Source of the DNA: Alicyclobacillus shizuokensis NBRC 103103
Lineage (GTDB): Bacteria > Bacillota > Bacilli > Alicyclobacillales > Alicyclobacillaceae
NCBI RefSeq assembly: GCF_001552255.1
Contig: NZ_BCQV01000002.1
Coordinates: 86,288 to 150,287, forward strand
DNA length: 64,000 nucleotides
Direction of reading: 5' to 3'
Shown here: piece by piece, positions 53,413 to 61,092 of the stretch
Layout: the number at the start of each line of letters is the position of its first letter
Position numbering within the stretch: the first letter of the stretch is position 1
Translations under genes and position numbers: made by a program
The notes under the pieces: model-generated
Database searches by the model: none
Told to the model about the DNA's origin: nothing
The model's input: only the letters and a program-made list of their open reading frames with translations

Positions 53413-53610
53413 CTCGAATCCCGCTTTCTCAAGAACCCGGATGGAGCCCGCATTGTGAGGCATTGCACCAGCCTCCAGGCGATGAAACCCCGGGACCGGA
53501 AAAGAGTTTACTTGACAACGAGCTTCACGGCTTCTGCGGCGTATCCATGACCATTATGCCCTTGGCCCAGACAGTACCCGAGCCAGCGCGACTGGAGTGG
53601 CCCCTTTAAT
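53413..53610 (-). pseudogene. GNAT (RimJ/RimL type) acetyltransferase pseudogene
   Basis: One frame reads WLGYCLGQGHNGHGYAAEAV ending KLVVK at a TAA. A different frame then reads FHRLEAGAMPHNAGSIRVL followed by EKAGFE. Both are adjacent conserved parts of RimJ/RimL-type N-acetyltransferases, so a frameshift and missing ends show a decayed gene. The DNA after EKAGFE no longer matches the family. Confidence 0.75.
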
Positions 53611-53797
53611 GCCCCCATGTTATAGCTGGAATATAAGGGTGTAACACAGTGTAGATGGAGTAGATACTTAGCCCCAACATCAAAAGTGCTATGATAAATA
53701 CAACAATTGAAACCGCAGCGCTAAATGTTACAAGTCCACTTTCTTGTTGACGATAAGCGCGCAGACTAATAGTTCCAGCTACAATGCATAGGAGCAT
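53606..53797 (-). CDS. Small membrane protein, possibly truncated
   Basis: From the first ATG 63 residues (MLLCIVAGTISLRAYRQQES, then two membrane segments). The same frame stays open about 31 codons upstream and is also hydrophobic (LITAVALLILFSSFSVY), but offers no start codon, so the 5' end may be lost. Topology resembles DUF4190-type proteins. The DNA here is clearly AT-richer than the rest of the window, which with the neighbouring pseudogene suggests acquired, decaying DNA. Confidence 0.45.
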   Translation of the reverse strand: MLLCIVAGTISLRAYRQQESGLVTFSAAVSIVVFIIALLMLGLSIYSIYTVLHPYIPAITWGH

Positions 53798-54070
53798 ACT
53801 CGCTATGGTTGTGTATACACTGAATGAAGAAAATAAAATAAGAAGAGCAACTGCTGTAATTAGATTTAGTGAAGATCCCCTCGCTGCTCTTCACTATTGC
53901 CCGCAATAATTCTCCAATGCGCTGGTTGGTTCCTGCCGCGAGCTATACCCCATTCATAAGCGCAGTACTCGACACTATTCACGAACGAAAATAAGTAAAG
54001 TGACTGTATAACCGTTGAGCATACCCCTGTTTCTTGGTATAGAAGTTAGGCAAGACCGTTGCTGCTGAAC

Positions 54071-54107
54071 AAAAAAGCGCACCCCCGAAGTAATCTCGAG
54101 AGTGCAC
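54071..54107 (-). terminator. Terminator of tRNA-Arg(CCG)
   Basis: An 8-bp stem (GTGCACTC with GGGTGCGC, two wobbles) followed by six T on the minus strand, 34 bp after the tRNA. Confidence 0.8.
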
Positions 54108-54140
54108 ATTCCCTTGTCTCGCAAGGACTTTTCAGCGTTA

Positions 54141-54215
54141 TGGTGCGCCTACCAGGATTCGAACCTGGGCACCCGGTTCCGGAGACCGGTGCTCTATCCC
54201 CTGAGCTATAGGCGC
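54141..54215 (-). tRNA. tRNA-Arg (anticodon CCG)
   Basis: Cloverleaf with acceptor GCGCCTA/TAGGCGC, anticodon loop CTCCGGA, encoded CCA. A single-gene unit with its own promoter and terminator. Confidence 0.93.
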
Positions 54216-54229
54216 AAGCGACAGCGTTT

Positions 54230-54258
54230 AATATAGCACAGGTGGTCACCAGATGCAA
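54230..54258 (-). promoter_or_regulatory. Promoter of tRNA-Arg(CCG)
   Basis: Minus strand TTGCAT and TATATT with 17-bp spacing, 15 bp before the tRNA. Confidence 0.78.
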
Positions 54259-54593
54259 CCCCCCCCCGCGATCACTCAGCGGGCCCCACGCATCTTTTTT
54301 GCTCGAACCCGTAAATCTCCCGCGGATCTCTTCCCACCTTCTGCATAAACACCGCCCCATAAACACTGCCCGTTGCAAATACTCCCTGATCCCGGACCGG
54401 ATACAGCCGACGTCAAGCCATTCTGAGCCGAAGCCAGAAGACTGTCCTTGAAGCTCGACAGCGCATTCTCTCCGAGTGGCCGGGTCCTGTTTGGGGACCG
54501 CACACCGATAAGGGTTCCAAATTCTTGAACCCCCATCTCCCGCGGTTTACCAAGACCCACAACCTGCAATTTACGCGCCTCGCCCCATCAAAC
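54259..54593. other. Intergenic region
   Basis: 335 bp between the tRNA-Arg promoter and the trpE stop. It begins with a run of nine C. No ORF with a ribosome binding site, no clear trpE terminator and no recognised RNA was found. Confidence 0.5.
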
Positions 54594-56153
54594 TCAGGAA
54601 TGGATTGTCGACACCTTGTGTCCACGGGCCGTCAAGACATCGAGAATGGCCCCCGCCTTGCGGCCCGTCTCACGCCATTCCTCTGCGGGGATGCTGTCCG
54701 CCACAATGCCCGCGCCTACTTGCACGTGATACTGCCCCTGCCACTCCACCACACTGCGGATGAATATGGCCAGATTTGCGTTGCCCGCAAAGTCAACCAT
54801 GCCAATCATACCGCCATACGGACCTCGGGCCACCCTCTCCAATTCATCAATGATCTCCATCGCGCGGATTTTTGGGGCACCAGACAGAGTACCTGCAGGA
54901 AACGTGGCGAGCAAGGCATGGAAAATACTCACTTCCGGCCGGATGCGCCCTCGCACCGTCGACACCAGGTGCAGCACATGCGAATACGCCTCCACGTCCA
55001 GCAGGTTAATCACCGCAACGCTGCCCACCTCGCACACCCGGCCCAAATCGTTGCGGCACAGGTCAACCAGCATCACATGCTCAGCGCGTTCTTTCTCGTC
55101 GGCCAGAAGCTGCTGACGAAGCCGCTCATCCTCCTCGGGGGTGCGGCCGCGGCCCTTCGATGTCCCCGCAATGGGCTTCATTTCCGCCCACCGCTCCAGG
55201 GCGCGGAACTGTACTTCGGGGCTCGCGCCGAATAGTCGATAAGAGGGATACTCCACCATGAACATGTACGGCGACGGATTCAGCCGTCGCAGCGCATCGT
55301 ACGCTGTGTAATGGTGGACCTGTTTGTCAATGCGCAGCCGGCGCGACGGAACGACCTGGAACACGTCCCCGGCACGGATATACTCGACGGCCCTGCGTAC
55401 GGCCTCTTCGTAGTCCGCCTGTGCCATGTCCTCATATACACGCGTGGGCCCCGATTTCCTGGTCCTGTCCAGCCGAACGTCCGCCTCAGTCAACTGCGGT
55501 GGACATTCCAGCCAAGACGCCACCTGTCTCCGAATCCACGCGGCCGATTCACACAACTCCCGATATACTGCGTCATCCACCAGGTCTTGTACAGCATCAA
55601 GACAATCCCCTACAGTCAGCTGGCCGTCGTCAAACCTCAGCATCACCGCATGCCATTGAAACCGTACATCGGGCAGCTTCCGATCATCCACGACCGAAAA
55701 AGGAATCCGCTCCAGATAGCGAACGGCGTCATAGCCCATGTACCCCAACAGGCCAACAGAAAACGGGGCGTCTCCAGTGCCGGCAAAATCGGCCGCCTCC
55801 ATCCGCAGCGCGTCGAACAACTCCATGACTTCTGCAGGCCGGTAGGACAGTCGTTCATCTCCCAGCACAGAGGGAGCCAATGTGTCCCGCAGTGACTCCG
55901 GTTGAAAACCACGGTCGACTAATCGATCCCGCATGGCTTCCCGCAGCCCATCAACCGCCAATACATCCACCCGCCCGTCCTTGGCCTGAATCTCCAGGAT
56001 AGGCAGGACGCCCAGGAGGCTCATTCCGTATCGCTTGTCCGCATCCGCAGCCGCGTCCAAGAGGAAAGCGCGGCCTTCCCCGAGGGTTCGGACCAGATCA
56101 ACATAAGCATAAAATGGGTCTACAGAGTGCGCCACCACCGTGTGCGTGTTCAT
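54594..56153 (-). CDS. trpE: Anthranilate synthase component I (TrpE-like)
   Basis: A 519-residue chorismate-utilising enzyme. Motifs GDVFQVVPSRRL, PYMFMVEYPSYRLFGASPEV, PIAGTSKGRG and FPAGTLSGAPKIRAMEIIDELE favour TrpE over PabB (PabB more often has FPGGTITGAPK). The tryptophan-binding motif LLES near the N-terminus is LLDA here, and RYS is RYGMS, so feedback inhibition may be weak. Its ATG overlaps the stop of the amidotransferase gene (ATGA). No other trp gene is in the window, so use as aminodeoxychorismate synthase cannot be excluded. Confidence 0.85.
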   Translation of the reverse strand: MNTHTVVAHSVDPFYAYVDLVRTLGEGRAFLLDAAADADKRYGMSLLGVLPILEIQAKDGRVDVLAVDGLREAMRDRLVDRGFQPESLRDTLAPSVLGDERLSYRPAEVMELFDALRMEAADFAGTGDAPFSVGLLGYMGYDAVRYLERIPFSVVDDRKLPDVRFQWHAVMLRFDDGQLTVGDCLDAVQDLVDDAVYRELCESAAWIRRQVASWLECPPQLTEADVRLDRTRKSGPTRVYEDMAQADYEEAVRRAVEYIRAGDVFQVVPSRRLRIDKQVHHYTAYDALRRLNPSPYMFMVEYPSYRLFGASPEVQFRALERWAEMKPIAGTSKGRGRTPEEDERLRQQLLADEKERAEHVMLVDLCRNDLGRVCEVGSVAVINLLDVEAYSHVLHLVSTVRGRIRPEVSIFHALLATFPAGTLSGAPKIRAMEIIDELERVARGPYGGMIGMVDFAGNANLAIFIRSVVEWQGQYHVQVGAGIVADSIPAEEWRETGRKAGAILDVLTARGHKVSTIHS

Positions 56154-56752
56154 GGATGCGCCACTCCCGCAGGCGCACTCTCCACGGCAGCGCCGGTTGT
56201 TTGCAAAAAGTTGCTCAAAATCGTTTTTCCATGCTGGGTCAATATGGATTCGGGGTGGAACTGAACGCCAACGGCCCCAGTTGGGCAATGACGCAGTCCC
56301 ATGATAAGATCATCTGTCCACGCGGTAACGGCAAACTCTGGAGGCAGCGAGTCTCTCTCCACAATCAGAGAGTGATAGCGAGTGGCGAGGAACGGATTCG
56401 GAATCCCAGAAAACAGAGGGTCATCATCATGCGAGATGAGCGACGTCTTGCCGTGCCGCACTTCGGCCGCCCGAACGATGCGTCCACCAAACGCTGCCGC
56501 CAAGGATTGATGACCCAAGCAAACACCGAGCACCGGGATACGGCCGGCAAAGTACTGAATGGCCTCAACCGATACCCCGGCCTCCTTCGGTGAGCAAGGC
56601 CCGGGAGAAACCACCAGAGCCTGCGGGTGCAACGAGATCAGCTTCGACAGTGGCTCGTGGTTACGCAGCACAAAAACATCGGCACCAAGTTCGCCCAGAT
56701 ACTGCACAAGATTGAATGTAAAGGAATCATAATTGTCAATTACCAGTACCAT
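56150..56752 (-). CDS. trpG: Anthranilate/aminodeoxychorismate synthase glutaminase (TrpG/PabA)
   Basis: Class I glutamine amidotransferase, 200 residues, delivering ammonia to the synthase subunit encoded next. Visible are VIDNYDSFTFNLVQYLGELG, VVSPGPCSP, the nucleophile in VLGVCLGHQSLAAAFGG and GVQFHPESIL with the catalytic His/Glu. In Bacillus one such subunit serves both folate and tryptophan synthesis. Of three consecutive ATGs the third is seven bases from AGGAGG and is preferred. The leader carries GAG triplets and a terminator. Confidence 0.9.
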   Translation of the reverse strand: MVLVIDNYDSFTFNLVQYLGELGADVFVLRNHEPLSKLISLHPQALVVSPGPCSPKEAGVSVEAIQYFAGRIPVLGVCLGHQSLAAAFGGRIVRAAEVRHGKTSLISHDDDPLFSGIPNPFLATRYHSLIVERDSLPPEFAVTAWTDDLIMGLRHCPTGAVGVQFHPESILTQHGKTILSNFLQTTGAAVESAPAGVAHP

Positions 56753-56760
56753 CATCATTC

Positions 56761-56773
56761 CTCCTCTCAACTC
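56761..56773 (-). promoter_or_regulatory. GAG triplets over the trpG ribosome binding site
   Basis: Three GAG triplets at exact 5-nt period (GAGTTGAGAGGAG) overlap the Shine-Dalgarno sequence. In Bacillus subtilis TRAP represses trpG translation by binding such triplets there. Confidence 0.55.
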
Positions 56774-56787
56774 AGAGCTGAGCCCAT

Positions 56788-56810
56788 AAAAAATCACAGC
56801 CGGAGCTGTG
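56788..56810 (-). terminator. Leader terminator before trpG
   Basis: Perfect CACAGC-TCCG-GCTGTG hairpin followed by A and six T on the minus strand, 36 bp before the start codon and after the promoter, hence an attenuator. Its 5' arm contains CAGCTC, complementary to two GAGCTG copies in the upstream triplet region. Confidence 0.88.
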
Positions 56811-56861
56811 CATATCCCCGACCCCCACCCGAGCCGGTGGAAGCCAGATACAAGGACGCAG

Positions 56862-56889
56862 CTCAACTCATCTCAGCTCATCTCGCCTC
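56862..56889 (-). promoter_or_regulatory. TRAP-like GAG-triplet array in the trpG leader
   Basis: Six GAG triplets each separated by exactly two bases (minus strand, starting near the predicted transcript 5' end). Known TRAP sites are (G/U)AG triplets with 2-3-base spacers. Two GAGCTG segments inside can pair with the terminator 5' arm as antiterminator, so binding here would favour termination. Confidence 0.65.
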
Positions 56890-56890
56890 C

Positions 56891-56920
56891 AGCTTACCCG
56901 CTCGGTTGAACTCCTGTCAA
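56891..56920 (-). promoter_or_regulatory. trpG-trpE promoter
   Basis: Minus strand perfect TTGACA and TAAGCT with 18-bp spacing; predicted start near 56884, at the first GAG triplets. Confidence 0.7.
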
Positions 56921-56947
56921 CCGGAAGCCTGCCCCTCACCCGAACAT

Positions 56948-56972
56948 AAAAAAAGAGCCCTTTCCCGGACTC
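56948..56972 (-). terminator. Terminator of the nine-tRNA operon
   Basis: A 6-bp stem (GAGTCC with GGGCTC, one wobble), GGGAAA loop, then seven T on the minus strand, 5 bp after tRNA-Ile. Confidence 0.82.
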
Positions 56973-56976
56973 CGCT

Positions 56977-57053
56977 TGGTGGGCCTAAGAGGACTTGAAC
57001 CTCTGACCTCACGATTATCAGTCGTGCGCTCTAGCCAGCTGAGCTATAGGCCC
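56977..57053 (-). tRNA. tRNA-Ile (anticodon GAT)
   Basis: Acceptor GGGCCTA/TAGGCCC, loop CTGATAA, encoded CCA. Last of nine tRNAs in the operon. Confidence 0.94.
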
Positions 57054-57056
57054 CAG

Positions 57057-57133
57057 TGGCGGAGCTGACGGGATTCGAACCCGCGTTCTCCTGCGTGACA
57101 GGCAGGCATGTTAGGCCTCTACACCACAGCTCC
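57057..57133 (-). tRNA. tRNA-Asp (anticodon GTC)
   Basis: Acceptor GGAGCTG/CAGCTCC, loop CTGTCAC, discriminator G, encoded CCA. Confidence 0.94.
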
Positions 57134-57137
57134 ATAT

Positions 57138-57213
57138 TGGTTGCGGGGGCAGGACTTGAACCTGCGACCTTCGGGTTATGAGCCCGACGAGCTGCCAACT
57201 GCTCCACCCCGCG
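57138..57213 (-). tRNA. Initiator tRNA-fMet (anticodon CAT)
   Basis: 5' C with A at position 72 (unpaired 1-72), three GC pairs at the base of the anticodon stem (GGG/CCC), loop CTCATAA, encoded CCA: initiator features. Confidence 0.94.
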
Positions 57214-57246
57214 GCAGTAAACATATTCAATAATGAAGAGCAAACT

Positions 57247-57321
57247 TGGTGGGCGGTGGCAGGATCGAACTGCCGACCCCTCGCGTGTGAGGCGAGTGCT
57301 CTCCCGCTGAGCTAACCGCCC
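57247..57321 (-). tRNA. tRNA-Val (anticodon CAC)
   Basis: Acceptor GGGCGGT/ACCGCCC, loop CTCACAC, encoded CCA. Confidence 0.93.
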
Positions 57322-57396
57322 TGGTGACCCCAGGGGGACTCGAACCCCCGTTACCGCCGTGAAAGGGCGGTGTCTTAACCGCTTGACCATGGGGCC
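57322..57396 (-). tRNA. tRNA-Glu (anticodon TTC)
   Basis: Acceptor GGCCCCA with TGGGGTC (one wobble), loop CTTTCAC, encoded CCA. It abuts tRNA-Val with no spacer. Confidence 0.93.
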
Positions 57397-57455
57397 TTTT
57401 ATCAGGAACGCCCGAACCTCACGCACAGACTCCGTCCGGCACGCCATAATCAAGT

Positions 57456-57530
57456 TGGCTCCCCGAGTAGGATTCGAACCTACGACCCTCCGGTTAACAG
57501 CCGGATGCTCTACCGCTGAGCTATCGAGGA
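57456..57530 (-). tRNA. tRNA-Asn (anticodon GTT)
   Basis: Acceptor TCCTCGA/TCGGGGA, loop CTGTTAA, discriminator G, encoded CCA. Confidence 0.93.
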
Positions 57531-57533
57531 ATG

Positions 57534-57609
<76 letters not shown>

Positions 57610-57613
57610 ACGT

Positions 57614-57696
57614 TGGTGCCGAAGGCCGGACTCGAACCGGCACGGTTTCCCGCACGATTTTGAGTCGTGTGCGTCTGCCAATTCCGCCACTTCGGC
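57614..57696 (-). tRNA. tRNA-Leu (anticodon CAA)
   Basis: Type II tRNA with a variable arm (CGGGAAACCG), acceptor GCCGAAG/CTTCGGC, loop CTCAAAA, encoded CCA. Confidence 0.93.
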
Positions 57697-57698
57697 AC

Positions 57699-57775
57699 TG
57701 GCGTGCCCGGAGAGATTCGAACTCCCGACCTCTTGATTCGTAGTCAAGCACTCTATCCAGCTGAGCTACGGGCAC
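57699..57775 (-). tRNA. tRNA-Arg (anticodon ACG)
   Basis: Acceptor GTGCCCG/CGGGCAC, loop CTACGAA (A34 is normally deaminated to inosine), discriminator G, encoded CCA. First tRNA of the operon. Confidence 0.94.
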
Positions 57776-57815
57776 TCACGTCTGCCATTTGTCGCTCTAT
57801 TGAGCGACGCTCTTT

Positions 57816-57844
57816 ATTGTACCTGATTTCGACGGAACTTGCAA
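57816..57844 (-). promoter_or_regulatory. Promoter of the nine-tRNA operon
   Basis: Minus strand TTGCAA and TACAAT with 17-bp spacing. A perfect hairpin GTCGCTC-TATT-GAGCGAC (57791-57808) lies between promoter and tRNA-Arg, possibly a processing signal. Confidence 0.8.
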
Positions 57845-58046
57845 GCACTTCATCCGCTTCATTGTCGTTGCCGTCCCCGTTCGGCGGGGACATCAATTTT
57901 ATAACACATTGGCCTCGGCCTGTGCAAGGGTCGGGCTCACATCCATAATTCCCGTTCGATTTTGCCATCTCCGACTTGACACGCGAGTTCATAGAACACC
58001 CGGATTGGCTCATACAATCAAGACAAGCGGACGAGGAGGGTCAGGC

Positions 58047-58604
58047 ATGTGGGAAGACTTCAAACGGTTCATGACGAGCCCCAACGTATTGGATTGGGCC
58101 GTGGGCGTCGTGATTGGCACCGCCTTTGGGCGCATCATCGATTCCTTTGTCAACGACATCATCACTCCACCCATCGGCTTGCTGCTGGGCCACATGGACT
58201 TCCGGGACCTGTTTCTCAACCTCGGCGGCGGCCACTATCATACTCTTCCCCAGGCCCAAGCCGCAGGAGCCGCCACCATCAACTATGGGGCGTTCATCAA
58301 CACCGTGCTGAATTTTCTCTTGGTATCCGTCATCGTGTATTTTTTAGTGCGGCAATTGCACGCTTCTGTGCGTCCGCGCGGCTCTCTGTCAGCGACCAAA
58401 CTATGTCCTTATTGCAGATCGACCATTCCAATTCACGCTGTACGCTGCCCATATTGCACATCCAATTTGCAATCGCGTACTCACGATCCGAACGACCGCG
58501 GTGGGAGAGAGGCGCCTGTCGTCATCGTGGGCGCCCAAGAGGCCGTCCACCGCAATCGCCCGGCAGCGCCTCGGGAATACGGCAGATCTACAGGCGAGAA
58601 ATGA
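58047..58604 (+). CDS. mscL: Large-conductance mechanosensitive channel MscL with C-terminal zinc ribbon
   Basis: Residues 1-105 are a normal MscL subunit: FKRFMTSPNVLDWAVGVVIG (first helix with the gate region), IIDSFVNDIITPPIGLLLG, and the second helix LNFLLVSVIVYFLVRQL. Then comes KLCPYCRSTIPIHAVRCPYC, two CxxC pairs forming a zinc ribbon, and a disordered tail of about 50 residues. The channel opens under membrane tension to relieve osmotic downshift. ATG with GAGGAGG. It overlaps the convergent flavoprotein gene by 17 bp. Confidence 0.94.
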   Translation: MWEDFKRFMTSPNVLDWAVGVVIGTAFGRIIDSFVNDIITPPIGLLLGHMDFRDLFLNLGGGHYHTLPQAQAAGAATINYGAFINTVLNFLLVSVIVYFLVRQLHASVRPRGSLSATKLCPYCRSTIPIHAVRCPYCTSNLQSRTHDPNDRGGREAPVVIVGAQEAVHRNRPAAPREYGRSTGEK

Positions 58605-60015
58605 TGTGGCGGGCCACATACACCCCGCTGCTGGCAGCTTGCGAAATCCCGCGCGAAATCCCGGGGCCGTCACCTGCGCAGTACAATCCGTCCACCTTGG
58701 TCTGCAGTGTCGTATCCACTTCGGCTCGTGCCGCGTAGAACTTCGCCTCGACACCGTAAAATAGCGTGTGCTCGCTGGCCACTCCCGGCGTCACATGGTT
58801 TAAAGCCTCCATCATCTCCTGCAGGGCGACCATGGTCTTGTAGGGCAGCACCAGACCCAGGTCTCCTGGAACCGCTTCCTTCAACGTCGGTTCTACAAAG
58901 CCTTCGCGGATGCGCTCGGGGGTGCTCCGGCGTCCTTTCAGGATGTCCCCATAACGCTGCACGATAATGGAGCCATTCGACAGTTCATTGGCATGGCGAC
59001 AGATCTGTTTGGCGAACTCGTTCGGGCGATCGAACGGTTCGGTAAACCGGTGGCTGACCAACAGCGCAAAGTTGGTATTCTCGCTCCCCAGCGCTGGGTC
59101 TTTGTAGGCGTGTCCGTTGGCCGCCATGACCCCGGTATGATTTTCCACCACCACATGACCAGAGGGATTGCTGCAAAATGTGCGCACGCGTAGGCCAGTG
59201 GATGGCGAATTAAAAATGAATTTGCCTTCATAGAGGTGCTCATTGATCTCCTGCATGACCACATTGGACGTTTCCACGCGCACCCCAATGTCCACTTGAT
59301 TGTTGGTCATCCGCAGCTTGTGTCGGCGAAATCGTTCCGACAACCAGGTCGATCCGTCCCGGCCTGGAGCTGCCAACACAAATCGAGCCCCTATTCTCTC
59401 CCCATCGCGCAGGCACACCCCCCGTATCTTCCCATCCTCAATCCAGAAATCTTCGACGAACGTTCGAAACCGCAGTTCCACATGTTGGGATAGGTAATCG
59501 AAGATACTCTTCATGAGTTCGAGGTTCTTGTCCGTTCCGATGTGGCGAACGCGCGCCCGCAGCAATTTCAAACCGGCGCCAATGGCCTTGCGTTCAATGC
59601 GGGCCACAGCCGGTGTCGTGGGATCTGTAATGGCTTCCGGCGCTCCGTGGCGAAGATTGATGTCATCCACATAATGAATCAACTGCAGAACCTCGGAGGA
59701 TGACAAGTATTCAGTCAGATAACCGCCAAACTCGGAAGTGATGTTAAACTTGCCGTCGCTGAAGCTGCCAGCGCCACCTGCTCCATTGATGACCCCGCAA
59801 GCGGGCCAACAGCTGGCATATGTTTTGATCTTGTTGGCCGGCGGACACTTGTCAATCTTGCCTTCCATGATGGGACAATGGCGATATCGAGCCTCTACTC
59901 CTTTGTCAATCAAGAGCACCTTGGCGCCGGGCGCTTTTATGGTGAATTCGTAAGCCGCATACAGACCTGCGGGACCTGCTCCAATAATCACGACGTCGTA
60001 CTGCGTGCTGGACAT
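58588..60015 (-). CDS. FAD-dependent dehydrogenase (COG2509-like)
   Basis: A 475-residue flavoprotein. DVVIIGAGPAGLYAAYEF is the FAD Rossmann motif at residues 7-24; further motifs are CPPANKIKTYASCWPACGVI (three Cys) and NGAGGAGSFSDGKFN, and the C-terminal GLYCAGDGPGISRGISQA FAD site. The pattern matches the uncharacterised FAD-dependent dehydrogenase family often found alone in Firmicutes and archaea. Substrate unknown. ATG with GGGAGG. Confidence 0.85.
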   Translation of the reverse strand: MSSTQYDVVIIGAGPAGLYAAYEFTIKAPGAKVLLIDKGVEARYRHCPIMEGKIDKCPPANKIKTYASCWPACGVINGAGGAGSFSDGKFNITSEFGGYLTEYLSSSEVLQLIHYVDDINLRHGAPEAITDPTTPAVARIERKAIGAGLKLLRARVRHIGTDKNLELMKSIFDYLSQHVELRFRTFVEDFWIEDGKIRGVCLRDGERIGARFVLAAPGRDGSTWLSERFRRHKLRMTNNQVDIGVRVETSNVVMQEINEHLYEGKFIFNSPSTGLRVRTFCSNPSGHVVVENHTGVMAANGHAYKDPALGSENTNFALLVSHRFTEPFDRPNEFAKQICRHANELSNGSIIVQRYGDILKGRRSTPERIREGFVEPTLKEAVPGDLGLVLPYKTMVALQEMMEALNHVTPGVASEHTLFYGVEAKFYAARAEVDTTLQTKVDGLYCAGDGPGISRGISQAASSGVYVARHIISRL

Positions 60016-60346
60016 GACAATCCTCCCTGATGAATTTCGACACAGACGCAGGTGACCCCACGTCTCCACATGACATGCGATCCGAACGTTTTATATGACA
60101 AGCTATGAGATTGTTCGTATCTGTACCTCCTATTATACCCCCTGATCGTAAGAAATCATCTTGATCGACCATACAGGGATTCCAGGGAATTTATACCACG
60201 CGCAAGGACGAATCAGTACGCTACAAAGGCAGCGTCAGCGCAAAACCAGGAGCCTTCACCCGCCCGGGTTCGTCGCGAAAGATGGCCGCACGCCCCGTCG
60301 TCATGGTGCATTATTTACATAAAAATTCTATATAGGAGCATCCAGG
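60016..60346. other. Intergenic region
   Basis: About 330 bp upstream of the flavoprotein gene and before the MFS pseudogene. AT-richer pockets (near 60110-60140 and 60310-60340) may hold promoters, but no convincing -35/-10 pair, ORF or RNA was seen. Confidence 0.45.
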
Positions 60347-60870
60347 GTGGCGAAATTTGGACACGAGGGAATCATGCTCCTGTTCCAGTACCCGGAATAC
60401 GCAAAGCGATGGGTGGGCAGCGTTATATCGGCGTTTGGCAATCAAATCGGTTGGATGGCCTTGATCTGGTTTATCATGAAATGATCTGGAGGTGCATCCG
60501 CAGTCGGTGTTGTGACACTGCTTTATCAGTTGCCACAGGCTGTGCTTGCTCCGTTTGCCGGCGTCGTGCTCGACCGATATCCACGCACACGCGTCCTGGC
60601 CATCGCCATTTGGCCTTGGGGGCGCTTGTGGCAACGATGCGCCAGCGAATGGTTCCAATGGAGTTGCGCGGCCGCGTGTTCGGTGCCTCGGCACTCATAA
60701 CGTCCGCTGGTACCCCCATCCGGGCTTGGCTGGCTGGTGTCCTGCTTACGTTCGTCACGCCAGAGTCGATGTTTCTCATTCTCGGTATCGTGACGATGGC
60801 CATAAGGGTCTCCGCAATCTTCTGGCCAGCCTTGCGCGGCGTGGATGACAGGCTGGACAAGCATCACCTT
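60347..60870 (+). pseudogene. MFS transporter pseudogene
   Basis: From a GTG with GGAG upstream the frame reads FQYPEYAKRWVGSVISAFG and WMALIWFIMK, meets TGA (60482-60484), then continues in frame GASAVGVVTLLYQLPQAVLA. After a large internal deletion another frame reads MVPMELRGRVFGASALITSA and MFLILGIVTMAI, typical of the C-terminal half of a major-facilitator drug-efflux-like transporter. Stop, deletion and frameshift mark it as dead. Confidence 0.82.
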
Positions 60871-61092
60871 GACAGTTTTCTACTCGTCTTCTGGCCCATG
60901 TATGCCCACACACAACCGTTCATACAACATTCCCCAGTAGGAATCATACATCTCAGTTGTCTTGATTTTTTTGAGGCATCAATACCCTCTGTTGCGAAAC
61001 ACCTGTCATTCTGATTTCGGTCGCATGTTTCGTCCGGCATCCATAATGAAGGTCACGAGAGTTGATGGATGCATCGTGAAAATATCCTTTTG

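Noticed and set aside
53222..53609. 128-codon plus-strand ORF over the GNAT remnant
   Set aside because: The minus strand carries recognisable acetyltransferase fragments; the plus frame is a shadow.
54276..54569. 97-codon minus-strand ORF after trpE
   Set aside because: No ribosome binding site or domain; located in noncoding DNA with a C-run.
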